Positions 17,510-27,684 are shown, counted from the first letter of the stretch. The stretch: DNA of 64,000 bases from JAWPMV01 sp039819665 (GCA_039819665.1 JBCBRM010000012.1:1-64000), one strand, 5' to 3'. The notes: generated by a model not told the origin, from the letters alone. Numbers and translations are program-made.

Positions 17510-19576
17510 TCAGGAATAACTAGGCTCCTGCTGAAGAGGCAGTGAGAGAATAACTTCTGTGCCATGTCCGGGATCACTTTCAATATCAATGAAGCCCCCG
17601 TGCTGCTTCATGATACCCAGACTTATAGAAAGTCCTAGACCGGTACCTTCTCCCAGTGATTTTGTTGTAAAGAAAGGTTCAAAAATTTTATCTACGGTTT
17701 CCTGTGGAATACCATCGCCAGTATCCTGAATGCGAATTTCTACCTGCCTGCCTACTCTCCGAGTCTTGATACGAATCCAGCCACCCCCAGGCATGGCCTG
17801 AATCGCATTGGTCAGGACATTCATGAATACCTGATTAATCTTTCCCGGAAAACCTTCAATCACGGGTACATCTCCATAGTCTTTGATCAACTCGACATCT
17901 TTCAATTGACTCTTCAAGAGTGCAAGCGTATTGTCGAGTCCTAAATGAATATCTAAAGGCTTGGGTTGTTCCTCATCAACACGAGCAAACATCCTCAATC
18001 CCTTGACAATCTCAGTGGTACGATGCGCACCTTCTGCCATACCTTCCAACAGTTCAGATATCTCCTCCTTGAGGTACTCAAAATCCATTTGAGTTTTCAT
18101 TTTGGAAACATTTGAGAACTTTTCCTTAAGTCCTTGTTCCTGGATGCTGTTTTCGTAGGCATTTAGGAGTTTCAGTAATTCTGAAATGTCTGACTTAAGC
18201 GGATGTATGTTGCCGGAAATGAAGTTGACCGGATTGTTGATTTCATGTGCAATACCAGCAGTAAGCTGACCCAGAGAGGCCATTTTTTCCGCTGCAACCA
18301 ATTGCGTCTGGGTTGATTTTAGCTCTTGGTGAGTTTCCTCCAATTCATCATAGGCTCGGCTCATCTCGCGGTGAGATTTCCGCTTTATAAAAAATAACCA
18401 GGCAGATAGTGCAGCTATGGAAAGGAATAAAAAGGTAATCAGAATGAGAAAATTTCGATCCTCTCGACTGTCCTCTGCTTCCTGTTCGAAGATGTCCCTT
18501 TCGTCCAACATAAGCTCAATAAAGAACTCATTAGTCAGGGAATCCATTTGACGCTCACTTTTGTATTGCAGGAGCATGGCCTGAAGTTTCAGGGCCTCTC
18601 CGTATTTCTTTTCTGCTTCCCGATTTCTACCCGCTGCCATGAGACTTTGCGCCTCCCGTAAAACCGATTTGGTTTTCTGCTCGGTTTGCTCTTCAACGAT
18701 GGAAAGCGCAGGATCTGGTTTGGTAGCTTCGGAGATGGTTTTCAGGTCCTCTACGAATTCATCAATCTCTGCATTGGGATTGCTTTCTACCTCTTCTTTT
18801 TTTGCTGATTCTGTAAAGGCAATGATTTCCTCGGGTTCTTTTGCTTCCCCTATTTTAGTGTAAAGGGCAGCCACCCTTTGACTGAGGGCTTCACTTTTTG
18901 CACTATCTCCTATACTAATATAAGAGCTGATGCTCTTTTCATAATATTCAATGGCACGCTCCAGATCTCCATTTTCCTCTGCCCGTCTGGCCGTTGCTTC
19001 ATTGATTTGTGCTCCTCGAGCCGCAACATCTTTCTTGATTTTTGAGCTTACTTCTCCCGTATTGCCATCCACCCATTTTTCTACTTTGGAAATGGCATTA
19101 TCGAGCATATTATTGATGCCTGTGGCAGCATTCATTTCCGTCAGGATGGTATTGGCCCTGTTTTCTCCAGCTATATAACCAATCGCCTCTGCCTGTTTTT
19201 TGGCGTCTCTCAGGTTTTTAAGGGCTCTCGATCGTCGTTTTTGTTCTTTATATGCTAATCCACTGAGGATAAAGGCATCTACTCGTCTTTCGTTGATCGT
19301 TTGGGGATCATATAAAAAGCCATTGGCTTGGAGGACATTTTCTGTTTTGAGGCTTTGGGCAAATCGAAGGGCGTCCTGTGCATAATTAAGGCTCTGGCGA
19401 GAATTAGACTGCTTATAATATTCAGCCATTTCTATCATAGCCGTCAAACGCGCAATTCCCTTGGCATTTTTGGCCTTATCTCTGGTCTCTGCCGGGTCTA
19501 ATTGCGCGAATGCAGAAAGGCTGGTACCCAAGATGAGTACCAGGCTAAAACAGATATGTAATAATCTCTTTTTCAC
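17510..19576 (-). CDS. TPR-containing sensor histidine kinase
   Basis: 688 residues starting with GTG at 19576. Signal peptide (residues 1-25), periplasmic TPR-like helical repeats at about 30-250, a coiled-coil linker, one membrane helix at about 375-397, a second coiled coil, the dimerisation/phosphoacceptor domain with H-box GIAHEINNPVNF (His near residue 443), and an HATPase domain with N-box NVLTNAIQAMPGGG, G1 DTGDGIP and G2 GTGLGLS. This is the common Bacteroidota plan of TPR-sensing kinases. No response-regulator gene is adjacent and no receiver domain is fused, so it is an orphan kinase in this window. Target unknown. Confidence 0.9.
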   Translation of the reverse strand: MKKRLLHICFSLVLILGTSLSAFAQLDPAETRDKAKNAKGIARLTAMIEMAEYYKQSNSRQSLNYAQDALRFAQSLKTENVLQANGFLYDPQTINERRVDAFILSGLAYKEQKRRSRALKNLRDAKKQAEAIGYIAGENRANTILTEMNAATGINNMLDNAISKVEKWVDGNTGEVSSKIKKDVAARGAQINEATARRAEENGDLERAIEYYEKSISSYISIGDSAKSEALSQRVAALYTKIGEAKEPEEIIAFTESAKKEEVESNPNAEIDEFVEDLKTISEATKPDPALSIVEEQTEQKTKSVLREAQSLMAAGRNREAEKKYGEALKLQAMLLQYKSERQMDSLTNEFFIELMLDERDIFEQEAEDSREDRNFLILITFLFLSIAALSAWLFFIKRKSHREMSRAYDELEETHQELKSTQTQLVAAEKMASLGQLTAGIAHEINNPVNFISGNIHPLKSDISELLKLLNAYENSIQEQGLKEKFSNVSKMKTQMDFEYLKEEISELLEGMAEGAHRTTEIVKGLRMFARVDEEQPKPLDIHLGLDNTLALLKSQLKDVELIKDYGDVPVIEGFPGKINQVFMNVLTNAIQAMPGGGWIRIKTRRVGRQVEIRIQDTGDGIPQETVDKIFEPFFTTKSLGEGTGLGLSISLGIMKQHGGFIDIESDPGHGTEVILSLPLQQEPSYS

Positions 19577-19616
19577 CCTTGGTATCCTTTGGTGGCTAAT
19601 TTACACAAAAGAATAG

Positions 19617-19638
19617 ACCCCCACTAGATTGTGGGGGT
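19617..19638 (-). terminator. Terminator after the helicase gene
   Basis: Perfect 8-bp GC-rich stem ACCCCCAC (19617-19624) / GTGGGGGT (19631-19638) with a 6-base loop. On the reverse strand it is followed by a pyrimidine-rich stretch. It lies 60 bases beyond the helicase stop and upstream of the kinase start. Confidence 0.6.
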
Positions 19639-19700
19639 TGCACGGTTCATATTACCGTTCCAAATATTGTTTACGAAAAAATATGCCTTTCGGTTGAGGA

Positions 19701-22700
19701 TCAGCTATTTACCCATTGCGATAATTTTTCCATAGCTGTTTCATCAGAAAGTACCCATTCCAATGGCTGGAGTCTGTAACAGTCCCATCCCGCTCTTTCC
19801 AATACCAACTGCTTCTCGAGATTATCGGCTGAGCCTTTCATGACATCAAGAAATATGGCTTTTTTCTTTCCATCTTTGATCAAAGCCAAATCGACTTCAT
19901 ATGGTCCCAATTTATATTGAGGCACCAGGTGCTCTTCATGGCCTTCTTGAGCTAGTTTTTCAAAGACAGTTTTTCCCATTTCCCCTAAAGAAGCATGCAT
20001 ATCAGAAGCATTGTATACCTTATCTTCTTTTTCATTTTCCATCATTTGGATGGAGAAATAGTCAATGATTCGCTTACGGAAACATTGGGCTTTCATTTTT
20101 GCCAATGCTTCAGGGTGGATACTGTGTAGGAGAATGGCTTTTTCTTTTGCCCTCGAACTGGCCACATTATAGATACGGGACATGTCTTCTCCCATGACTG
20201 CCCTTGGTGCGCGAATTTTTCCTTCCGGGCTAAAAGAATGACTTCCTGTAGTCGTCAGGATCATGATATCTCTTTCATCTCCCTGAAATTCGCGAGAAGT
20301 TCCCACCAGGAGTTTCAATTCCTCTCTATATGCCTTGATGGACGGATGGCGATTAAATTCCTTATTAAGGAGGTCTCGATGTTCTTCATTAGAAGAATCC
20401 AGACAAAGAATACCAAGCGTTGGCAGTTTCGGAAGTCTACCTACTTCTACATCTTCAATCAACCCTCCGATCAACTGAACACAGGCTTTGACTATAGCGG
20501 GCTTTTTAGGATTCTTGGGATCGTCTTCAATATAATGGACTTCAGCTGCTGTCCCGTAGAGATTATCGGTTGAGGTCTTGAGTGGAATGATCTGCTTATC
20601 GTAAACATATTTATTGGAAAAGCCGATCAGCTCCGGACGACAACGAAAATGCTCTCTCAGGCTGATAATATTAGGATAAATCACTCCACTCAAGCTATAG
20701 ACACTGCTAGAGCGATTGTTGATATTGAATTGTTGCTTGAAAGGATGATTGATCAGGTAGCGGTCCAGGAGCTGATTGGTTCTGCTTAGCGGGAAAAGCC
20801 TGGCTTGTGTAGCTACAGCTGTTTGGTTCTCATCCCCAACGATGATACACTTTTTGCTTCGGTAGATAAGGTTGAGCATACTGATATCACACTGACTAGC
20901 CTCATCCACGATTAGCACATCAAATTGTCCGGGATTGGGATCCTGGAAGAAATTGATAGCGGTATCCTGCTGCATGACCCAAACAGGGACAACTTCTCTG
21001 GCCAGGCGCATATTGGCTACTGCGGACTTCATATTTTTCTCAGCGTTCTTACCATGTCCTTTTCCAATATTGACCAAATCATTTCTCCAGGCCGTCAGGG
21101 CAGATCTTTGCTCATCGCTGATCTGGAGTTGTTTGTGGTACCAGGTTTTGTAGGCAATTAATTCAACCACCTTCTTCTGGATATCCTTCTGAATATTTTT
21201 CAGTTCCTCGATAAGCTCACGCGGATTCCCCAAAGCTTGCAGACTGCCCTGGAGGACTTTCTGAATTTTTATGGCCAGGATTTCTCGATTCAACTGGACT
21301 TCTGAAAGTTCTAATTCCTCTGTTTGGCTCAGGTATTCAAAGGTTTTAGGCAAAAGCTCCCTCAATTCTTCCAGTAAGGCAGCATGTCTGAGGTTTTCTG
21401 CTTCCCATTCCTTGGCTTGCTTGAGCTCCTGAATCTGTTGATCAAAGGTATCCAACTCTCTATGGCTGAGGGCCTGATACAATCCTTTATGATCTTTTAA
21501 ACCCAGACAAATCTGTTCCCATTCCGTTTTCGTATCCTGATAACGCCTATAATTGGATAGGCTAGATAGGAATTCAATTTGTGCTGGTCTTTCGGATGAA
21601 TCTTTAGAAAGAATCTCAACTCCTATCGAACGAAGCATGAGGTTGAAATCTTCAAACTTTTTGAGAGCGCTTTCTAATGAGTCCCAATGCTCGAAGGTAT
21701 GTTCAACCTGATCCTTTTCTACTTCTATGCCTACTCCACGTCCAAAATTATTCATCAGGATCTGCAGCTGTTTGATACGGGCAGCTTGAGTAAGGCTTCT
21801 TTCCAGTACCAACAATTGTTCTATACCTTTTACTTCCAGACCGTTTACTTTACAGAGGTAAAAGGCTTTTTGGGTTTCATTGAGGAATTTCTTTTTGAGT
21901 AGGCTAAGTTTACCTGAGTCTCCATATTTTTCAAAGAGATTGTGGATTTCTTTTAAGCCTACATCTGGATCAATATCTGCTAAGTCTTCCCATTGGATCT
22001 GGTATCTCAGGAGCGCTTTTTCCTCCTCCAGCATATAGTGGAAGATTGGACGACATTGATCCAGCACCTGCTTCAATTTTCGGAGCTGAAAAGACGGATG
22101 CTGAAGCAAACTTTCGTAGCTAAGTAAAGCTGTATGAATGGCTTTGGCCTCTTTGAGTCTTTCTAGTAAGTCTTCATTTAGGGAATCCGCCTTGATTCGA
22201 CGATAATTTCTAAAGTCGTACTGACTTTCCCATTGAGCCAACTCTGTAAAAATCTTTTCCAGGCGATCTATTCGTGGCAGCACTTCCTCTTCAGGGAAAA
22301 TCTGTCCCCCTTCCGGGCGACCACTTTCCTGAATGAAGTCAAGAATTCTTATCAGCTTTTCGGCCCAATCTCCACTTTCCTGTGATGGATAGATATCATC
22401 CTTTATGTACTGAACCTCTCCAAGACGTGCCAATTCTTCTATCCATTCGATAGCAGAAGCTTTTCTTTCCTGCTTCATGAAAGGATCCCAAAGCGTAAGG
22501 TCTTCATGCTGAGAAGAAATACGACTTTTTACTTCGGCCAAAGTACTTTCGTATTGCTCTTCCAGACCTTTCAGTTCATTTTCCTTGTTGACGATTTCTC
22601 CTTCCTCGTATTTTCTGCTGAGATTATCTTTTACCGCATCTATTGAGCTTCGCAGCATTTCCTGGTGCTCATTTCCTTTGAGGAAAGCTACCATAAGATT

Positions 22701-24278
22701 GCGAATTTCCTGAGGAAGCTTTTCCCGAATTACTTCGAGGGCTTTGGCATTTTTAGACACAATGAGGATAGACTTTCCTTCGGCTACGAAATGTGAAGTC
22801 AAATTAGCGATGGTATGACTCTTTCCGGTTCCAGGAGGGCCTTGGACAGTCACTGCGTCCTGACGCAGCAATTGTTTAGCGATATTGAGCTGCTCGGCAT
22901 TGTAGGCTAAAGGAAAGAGGAATCTTTCCGGAATTTCCTCGACGATACGAGGGGTTTCCATTTCTTTCGCCATACTTTTATAGGCAATTCTCAAGGGATT
23001 TCCAGGCTTCCGCAAGCTAAAGAGCTTTTTAAAGAAATCCGGAATCTGGTCGTTTTGGTCCTTACCCCCCAACTCATTGATGCTGGAGATGATGCGCTCT
23101 GCATCTCTGGCTACATGCGCACCCGTGTTGAGCATGCGGGTTTGAATAACTGGAGAAAAACTAAATCGAATATCCTCACTTATTTTCCCGGAAGGCATGG
23201 TATAATTCAATTCTTTCCCCTGAAAGAAAAGGTCCTCTATTTTAGGAAAGACTTCGAGTATGCGAATAGCTGATGCATAGAAACTTCCGCGGAGGTAATC
23301 AGCTTCGAAATTTAATTCACGGCTATCTCTATTGAAGTTGTCAACTTCCTGCAGGACTTTGAGCTTGCGTTTGTGGGTCTTTTCAGAATCCTCTCCTTTA
23401 AAATGTGCTTCCAGCAGCTCAGTGAAGTTTTGCTCACAGGTAATCACATGAGCGAAAGTGTCTGCTTCCAGTTTTAGCTCCTGCTTTTCAAGGGAGAGGC
23501 TTAGGGGCAAATGGAAGAGAAAGTTGTGATACTCCTTGCCACCTATTTTGCCAGAAACCAGCCCGAAGGACAGGGTTACCTGGCGATCCTGGCTGGTTTG
23601 CATTTGGAAATATAGGTCATGAAGGGCATCATAAATTTTGTTGATTTGGAGGAAATGTGCCTGACCTTGATGGTGCTTGTTGAAATTCCTTTGGTAGGAA
23701 GCAAACATTTCTTTCCTCAATTCATCATCCCCAAATTTTTCAACTGCTTCCTCAACTTTGTCTACATAGATTTTTCCATCTTCCTGGCTAAGGCTGATCC
23801 AGGGATTTAAGGCAGGCGGTACTGTGATGCTACTGACTTCTTCAAGACTTTTTCCGTCGACTTGCTTTTTGAATTCCTTGAAGGCTTTGATTCGACTTGC
23901 AACCTCCCCGAATTTACTGAGCTTGGATTCTTTTTTGAGCAGTCGAGTTTCTTTTCCTCCTTCTTCTACAACTTCAATCCATTCTCTCAGTTCGCGAGGA
24001 GCTTCTGCCATTTCATCTGCTTCGCCTCTCTTTAAGGTGAGTAATGGTTTTTCTGCATTTTTCCACTGGAAGTGGAACTGTTCTCTATCAATGACAGCTT
24101 TGTCTGTCGTGATATTGAGTAAGTCTTCAAGAGCCCACCATTGATTTTTGTCTTCATCGAATCTAAGGCCGCCCTTGACTGTGGTAAATAGATCTCTGAT
24201 ATATGCGAAAAGATTTACAAGAGGAGTTGCTGTATCAGAATCTGATGATTTCTTTTGTTTTCTTTGGAAAGAGAGCAT
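19701..24278 (-). CDS. Large SF1-type helicase with C-terminal nuclease-like domain
   Basis: 1525 residues. N-terminal 450 residues show no recognised domain. A UPF1/Dna2-like superfamily 1 helicase follows: Walker A VQGPPGTGKSHTIANL near residue 478, then a coiled-coil insertion of about 600 residues, Walker B VLIVDEASQCD near 1123, motif III GDENQTAVATQ, LREHFRCRPELI, and motifs V/VI GTSREFQGDERD and NVASSRAKEKA. Residues about 1440-1525 (VPQYKLGPYEVDLAL, FLDV, LERAGWDCYRL) resemble the Vsr/MTES_1575-type PD-(D/E)xK endonuclease fold, with some deviation at the second acidic position. Architectures of this kind occur among anti-phage defence proteins; that role is inferred. No partner gene is adjacent. 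Confidence 0.85.
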   Translation of the reverse strand: MLSFQRKQKKSSDSDTATPLVNLFAYIRDLFTTVKGGLRFDEDKNQWWALEDLLNITTDKAVIDREQFHFQWKNAEKPLLTLKRGEADEMAEAPRELREWIEVVEEGGKETRLLKKESKLSKFGEVASRIKAFKEFKKQVDGKSLEEVSSITVPPALNPWISLSQEDGKIYVDKVEEAVEKFGDDELRKEMFASYQRNFNKHHQGQAHFLQINKIYDALHDLYFQMQTSQDRQVTLSFGLVSGKIGGKEYHNFLFHLPLSLSLEKQELKLEADTFAHVITCEQNFTELLEAHFKGEDSEKTHKRKLKVLQEVDNFNRDSRELNFEADYLRGSFYASAIRILEVFPKIEDLFFQGKELNYTMPSGKISEDIRFSFSPVIQTRMLNTGAHVARDAERIISSINELGGKDQNDQIPDFFKKLFSLRKPGNPLRIAYKSMAKEMETPRIVEEIPERFLFPLAYNAEQLNIAKQLLRQDAVTVQGPPGTGKSHTIANLTSHFVAEGKSILIVSKNAKALEVIREKLPQEIRNLMVAFLKGNEHQEMLRSSIDAVKDNLSRKYEEGEIVNKENELKGLEEQYESTLAEVKSRISSQHEDLTLWDPFMKQERKASAIEWIEELARLGEVQYIKDDIYPSQESGDWAEKLIRILDFIQESGRPEGGQIFPEEEVLPRIDRLEKIFTELAQWESQYDFRNYRRIKADSLNEDLLERLKEAKAIHTALLSYESLLQHPSFQLRKLKQVLDQCRPIFHYMLEEEKALLRYQIQWEDLADIDPDVGLKEIHNLFEKYGDSGKLSLLKKKFLNETQKAFYLCKVNGLEVKGIEQLLVLERSLTQAARIKQLQILMNNFGRGVGIEVEKDQVEHTFEHWDSLESALKKFEDFNLMLRSIGVEILSKDSSERPAQIEFLSSLSNYRRYQDTKTEWEQICLGLKDHKGLYQALSHRELDTFDQQIQELKQAKEWEAENLRHAALLEELRELLPKTFEYLSQTEELELSEVQLNREILAIKIQKVLQGSLQALGNPRELIEELKNIQKDIQKKVVELIAYKTWYHKQLQISDEQRSALTAWRNDLVNIGKGHGKNAEKNMKSAVANMRLAREVVPVWVMQQDTAINFFQDPNPGQFDVLIVDEASQCDISMLNLIYRSKKCIIVGDENQTAVATQARLFPLSRTNQLLDRYLINHPFKQQFNINNRSSSVYSLSGVIYPNIISLREHFRCRPELIGFSNKYVYDKQIIPLKTSTDNLYGTAAEVHYIEDDPKNPKKPAIVKACVQLIGGLIEDVEVGRLPKLPTLGILCLDSSNEEHRDLLNKEFNRHPSIKAYREELKLLVGTSREFQGDERDIMILTTTGSHSFSPEGKIRAPRAVMGEDMSRIYNVASSRAKEKAILLHSIHPEALAKMKAQCFRKRIIDYFSIQMMENEKEDKVYNASDMHASLGEMGKTVFEKLAQEGHEEHLVPQYKLGPYEVDLALIKDGKKKAIFLDVMKGSADNLEKQLVLERAGWDCYRLQPLEWVLSDETAMEKLSQWVNS

Positions 24279-24716
24279 GTGTCTTTATATCTGGTGAAAG
24301 AATATGCGTGCGTGATTAGGCTGCCGAAAATTGGCGCCGGGTTCGACATCAGCTATTGCTGTGATAGGGGAAGTTAGAAGGGGGGAACCGGACCTATGTT
24401 AAAGGTTTTCCGATAGTAATAAGATTTCGTACGTGTAAAGTAGAGTCTTTACGATAGATAGGATTTTATGTACATGTGGCTTTACGCGTATATGCTTTCA
24501 GGGTTTTGAAAAACTTATCCACATAGGGGTAAATACTTTAGAGTCAGGAAGAAAAAAATGTGTTTGGGTGTTAGCGTATTAGTGTGCTAGAGCGGATTTA
24601 TCCAAACACGCTAACACTTTATTTCCTCCTCAAATTATTTTTCACAAGAGTAATAAATCCCTTACATTTCGGAATAAGGATTGTAGTAGTATTAACCGTT
24701 AACTTACCTACTGAAA
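24279..24716. other. Divergent intergenic space, about 440 bases
   Basis: Lies between the helicase (-) and Rieske oxygenase (+) starts. It holds a small hairpin GTAAAG/CTTTAC at 24435-24452, one perfect DnaA-box-like 9-mer (TTATCCACA, 24515-24523), and the inverted-repeat element at 24560-24617. Promoters for both genes should be here but no clear -7/-33 pair was found; TACATTTC at about 24664 is one base off consensus. No gene seen. Confidence 0.6.
24560..24617. repeat. Heptad-unit inverted repeat, copy B
   Basis: GTGTTAGCGT (24568-24577) pairs perfectly with ACGCTAACAC (24608-24617); flanking units GTGTTTG and TAGTGTG continue the roughly seven-base pattern. A small GGAT/ATCC hairpin lies between the arms. 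Same design as 5260, 27768 and 28941. Confidence 0.65.
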
Positions 24717-25808
24717 ATGAGTCAATTTGATCTTTCTGTCGAAGCAGATATTTCACAAGCATTTACCCTAAGCAGCGATTTCTATACGCAGGCTGAGATT
24801 TACGAAAAGAGTAAGGAGAAAATCTTTACCCGTAGCTGGCAATGCGTGGGTCGTAAAAGTGAGATGCCCGCAGCCGGAACCGTAAGGCCCTTGAATTTTC
24901 TCGAAAACTTTCTGGATGAGCCTCTAATGCTTTCTTGTGATCAGGAAGGAGAGTTGAGATGTCTATCCAATGTCTGTACCCACAGAGGATTTGTATTGGT
25001 TGATGAGGAAAAACCTTGTTCAGAGATTCGTTGCAGGTATCATGCTAGAAGGTTTGGACTGGATGGTAAATTCAAAACCATGCCTCAGTTTAAAGAGGCC
25101 AAGAACTTTCCGGCTGAAAGTGATCACCTACCTCAATTGGACTTGAAATATTTAGGGGAATTGGTATTTACTTCTATTGATCCTGCCAATAGCTTTGAGA
25201 GTTGGCTTAAGCCCATGATGGATAGAGTAGGATTTATGCCTTTTGATGAGTTTGTCTACTATCCAGAATTTTCACAGACGTATGAGGTTAATGCTCATTG
25301 GGCTTTGTATTGCGATAATTTTTTAGAAGGATTTCATATCCCTTTTGTTCATCCCGGTTTAAATGAGATCGTAAGTTTTCCAGATTATGAATACGAGATT
25401 TTTGATCAGGGGAGTTTACAGGTGGGAGTAGCTAAAGCTGAAGATCGAGCATTTGATTTGCCGGAAGGACATCCAGATTCAGGAAGGAAGATAGCCGCTT
25501 ACTGGTTCTGGTTTTTCCCTAATATTATGTTCAATGTTTATCCCTGGGGACTTTCTTTAAACTTAATCAACCCCAAAGGATTGAATAAAACGGAGATTAG
25601 ATTTGAAACTTATCTATGGAAGCCAGAGCTCTTTAAAGCAGAGAATCAGGATCTCCTGCACCTTACGGAAATGGAAGATGAGGCTGTAGTAGAGTCTGTT
25701 CAGATGGGGGTAAAGTCTCGTTTGTATAATAAAGGTCGTTTTTCACCTAAGCAAGAAGTTGCTGTGCACCATTTCCACAGATTAGTTTCTGAAGCCATGA
25801 ATGCCTGA
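24717..25808 (+). CDS. Rieske non-heme iron aromatic-ring-hydroxylating-type oxygenase, alpha subunit
   Basis: 363 residues. The Rieske [2Fe-2S] ligands are intact: CTH at about residues 86-88 and CRYH at about 105-108 (C-x-H-x16-C-x2-H). The mononuclear iron motif is YCDNFLEGFHIPFVHPGL at about residues 200-217, and a third carboxylate ligand is expected in the DLLHLTEMEDE region. This length and the WFWFFPNIMFNVYPWGLSLN stretch suit the oxygenases acting on quaternary amines (choline or carnitine type) as well as ring hydroxylases; the substrate is not decided. No reductase gene is next to it. Confidence 0.87.
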   Translation: MSQFDLSVEADISQAFTLSSDFYTQAEIYEKSKEKIFTRSWQCVGRKSEMPAAGTVRPLNFLENFLDEPLMLSCDQEGELRCLSNVCTHRGFVLVDEEKPCSEIRCRYHARRFGLDGKFKTMPQFKEAKNFPAESDHLPQLDLKYLGELVFTSIDPANSFESWLKPMMDRVGFMPFDEFVYYPEFSQTYEVNAHWALYCDNFLEGFHIPFVHPGLNEIVSFPDYEYEIFDQGSLQVGVAKAEDRAFDLPEGHPDSGRKIAAYWFWFFPNIMFNVYPWGLSLNLINPKGLNKTEIRFETYLWKPELFKAENQDLLHLTEMEDEAVVESVQMGVKSRLYNKGRFSPKQEVAVHHFHRLVSEAMNA

Positions 25809-25897
25809 GCTAGAGCGATATAAGAAAAAGAAGATGTAATATTACGGGCAAAGCGTCAGGGCAGTTCTCGCCTAAATTGCTAGCTTCGTAGCGATTT

Positions 25898-27634
25898 ATG
25901 GAACAAATATTTATTGCAGCCATACTGGTCTTGCTAATATTGCTTTTGGTAAAAAGTAAGCTCCACCCTGCATTATTATTTGTTTCGGCAGCTCTTATCT
26001 TTTCATTTGCAGGTATGATTGAGGTTCAGGAACTCCTGTCATACTATGCTAATGAAACCCTGATTACGCTTCTGCTCCTCTTGCATGTTTCGGTAGCAGT
26101 TGAGAAAAGCAATCTCATTCTCTTTCTTTCGAAGCAGATCTTTAGAAAGAAATCTTTCCACGGTTCCCTTTTTCGGCTTTCTTTTTTTTCTATGCTCTTC
26201 TCAGGCATACTAAATAACACAGCTATTGTGGCAACTTTGATGGGAACGGTTAAGAACAATCCGCATAAGTTTGCTCCTTCTCGTTTGCTAATCCCCCTTT
26301 CTTATTCGGCAATTATGGGAGGGGTACTGACACTGATTGGAACATCTACCAATCTAATTGTAAACAGCTTCACGATAAAGGCGGGATTGGAACCCATTGG
26401 CTTTTTTGATTTTCTTTATGTGGGTGCGCCAATTGCTTTGATTGGATTGCTGTACGTGGTCCTGGTATTACCCCACCTTTTGCCTCGGCAAGGATGGGAA
26501 GAGGATGAGGATACAGTTTCCTACTTCCTGGAGGCAGAGGTTAGGTCAGGAGCTTCCATTATCGGGAAAAGTATTTCAGAGAATGGCCTCAGGAATATGG
26601 ATCACCTCTTTTTAGCAGAAATCATCAGGGATAATCGTCTGATCTCTCCGGTCGAACCAAATCAAATTCTTAGAGAAGGCGATATCCTGGTCTTTACCGG
26701 AGCAGTAAGCAAGATTCAGGAACTGCGAAAGTTCCCGGGCTTGGAAATACAAAAGGAAGGAACCGAAGAGGTCCTGAATTCTAACCTACAGGAAGTGGTT
26801 GTCAGGCATACAAGTCCCCTCTTGGGTCGGAGAATCAAAGATGCCAATTTTCGAACCAAATTTGATGCGGTTGTCGTGGCAGTAAGCCGGGGGGATGAAA
26901 AGCTCTCCGGTAAGATTGGTAACATCAAATTGCAGACAGGAGACGAATTGGTGCTGGCTACTGGAGCTGAATTTTACCGCCATGAAAACCTGAGACGCAA
27001 CTTCAGTATCCTAAATCCGGTTGATCCAGATGGGATCATGACCAGTCGGGAAAGCTGGATTACTGTGGGCTTATTTCTGGCTGGACTAGTGGTAGCCGCG
27101 ACTGGTTTGCTTACTCTATTCCAGTCTATGGTTATTTTGTTGCTTGCTTATCTCGGTTTAGGTTATCTGAAGTTCAAGCAACTCAAAAATAACCTTAATG
27201 TGAGTTTGCTGCTTATGATCGGAAGTGCTCTGGGAATTTCGCAGGTGATATCAGAATACGGTTTAGCTGATGTGATAAGTACAGGGATACTTGATTTTGT
27301 GGGTATGGGTAGTCCTATCTATGCACTAGCAGGAATATATCTGGCTACCTTGATTACAACTGAAGTTATTACGAATAATGCAGCAGCAGCTTTGATGTTT
27401 CCAATTTCAATTGCAACTGCTACTCTACTAGAGGTAAGTCCGATTCCTTTTATCATGGCTATTGCATATGCGGCTAGCGCAAGTTTCCTTACCCCTATCG
27501 GATATCAGACCAATACGATGGTTTATGCGGTGGGTAAGTATAAGTTTGGAGATTATTTTAAAGGGGGGATTGTGTTGAGTCTTCTTTATGCGGTGATGGT
27601 GATTACCTTGGTTCCTTATTTTTTCCCTTTTTAG
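25898..27634 (+). CDS. SLC13/ArsB-NhaD-superfamily transporter with two RCK_C domains
   Basis: 578 residues. Around 11 membrane helices in two halves (residues about 1-195 and 380-578), with the repeated hairpin motifs GILNNTAIVATLMG and LIGTSTNLIVNSF in the first half and TEVITNNAAAALMFPI and LTPIGYQTNTMVY in the second, as in the DASS/SLC13 family. Between the halves are two TrkA C-terminal (RCK_C) domains at about 210-285 and 290-365 (SISENGLRNMDHLFLAEI; LLGRRIKDANFRTKFDAVVVAV). Family substrates are di- or tricarboxylates, sulfate or arsenite; unknown here. Alone in its transcription unit. Confidence 0.9.
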   Translation: MEQIFIAAILVLLILLLVKSKLHPALLFVSAALIFSFAGMIEVQELLSYYANETLITLLLLLHVSVAVEKSNLILFLSKQIFRKKSFHGSLFRLSFFSMLFSGILNNTAIVATLMGTVKNNPHKFAPSRLLIPLSYSAIMGGVLTLIGTSTNLIVNSFTIKAGLEPIGFFDFLYVGAPIALIGLLYVVLVLPHLLPRQGWEEDEDTVSYFLEAEVRSGASIIGKSISENGLRNMDHLFLAEIIRDNRLISPVEPNQILREGDILVFTGAVSKIQELRKFPGLEIQKEGTEEVLNSNLQEVVVRHTSPLLGRRIKDANFRTKFDAVVVAVSRGDEKLSGKIGNIKLQTGDELVLATGAEFYRHENLRRNFSILNPVDPDGIMTSRESWITVGLFLAGLVVAATGLLTLFQSMVILLLAYLGLGYLKFKQLKNNLNVSLLLMIGSALGISQVISEYGLADVISTGILDFVGMGSPIYALAGIYLATLITTEVITNNAAAALMFPISIATATLLEVSPIPFIMAIAYAASASFLTPIGYQTNTMVYAVGKYKFGDYFKGGIVLSLLYAVMVITLVPYFFPF

Positions 27635-27659
27635 ATTACGTTTTTATTATGGTTTCTTT

Positions 27660-27684
27660 CTTCTTTTCCTTAGATGAAAAGAAG
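27660..27684 (+). terminator. Hairpin after the SLC13 gene
   Basis: Perfect stem CTTCTTTTC / GAAAAGAAG with loop CTTAGAT, 26 bases beyond the stop of the transporter gene. No T run follows on the forward strand, so termination is plausible and not certain. Confidence 0.4.

Noticed and set aside
24515..24523. Perfect DnaA box TTATCCACA
   Set aside because: A single 9-mer is expected about once in two windows of this size by chance, and there is no cluster of boxes, AT-rich unwinding stretch, or dnaA/dnaN gene nearby.
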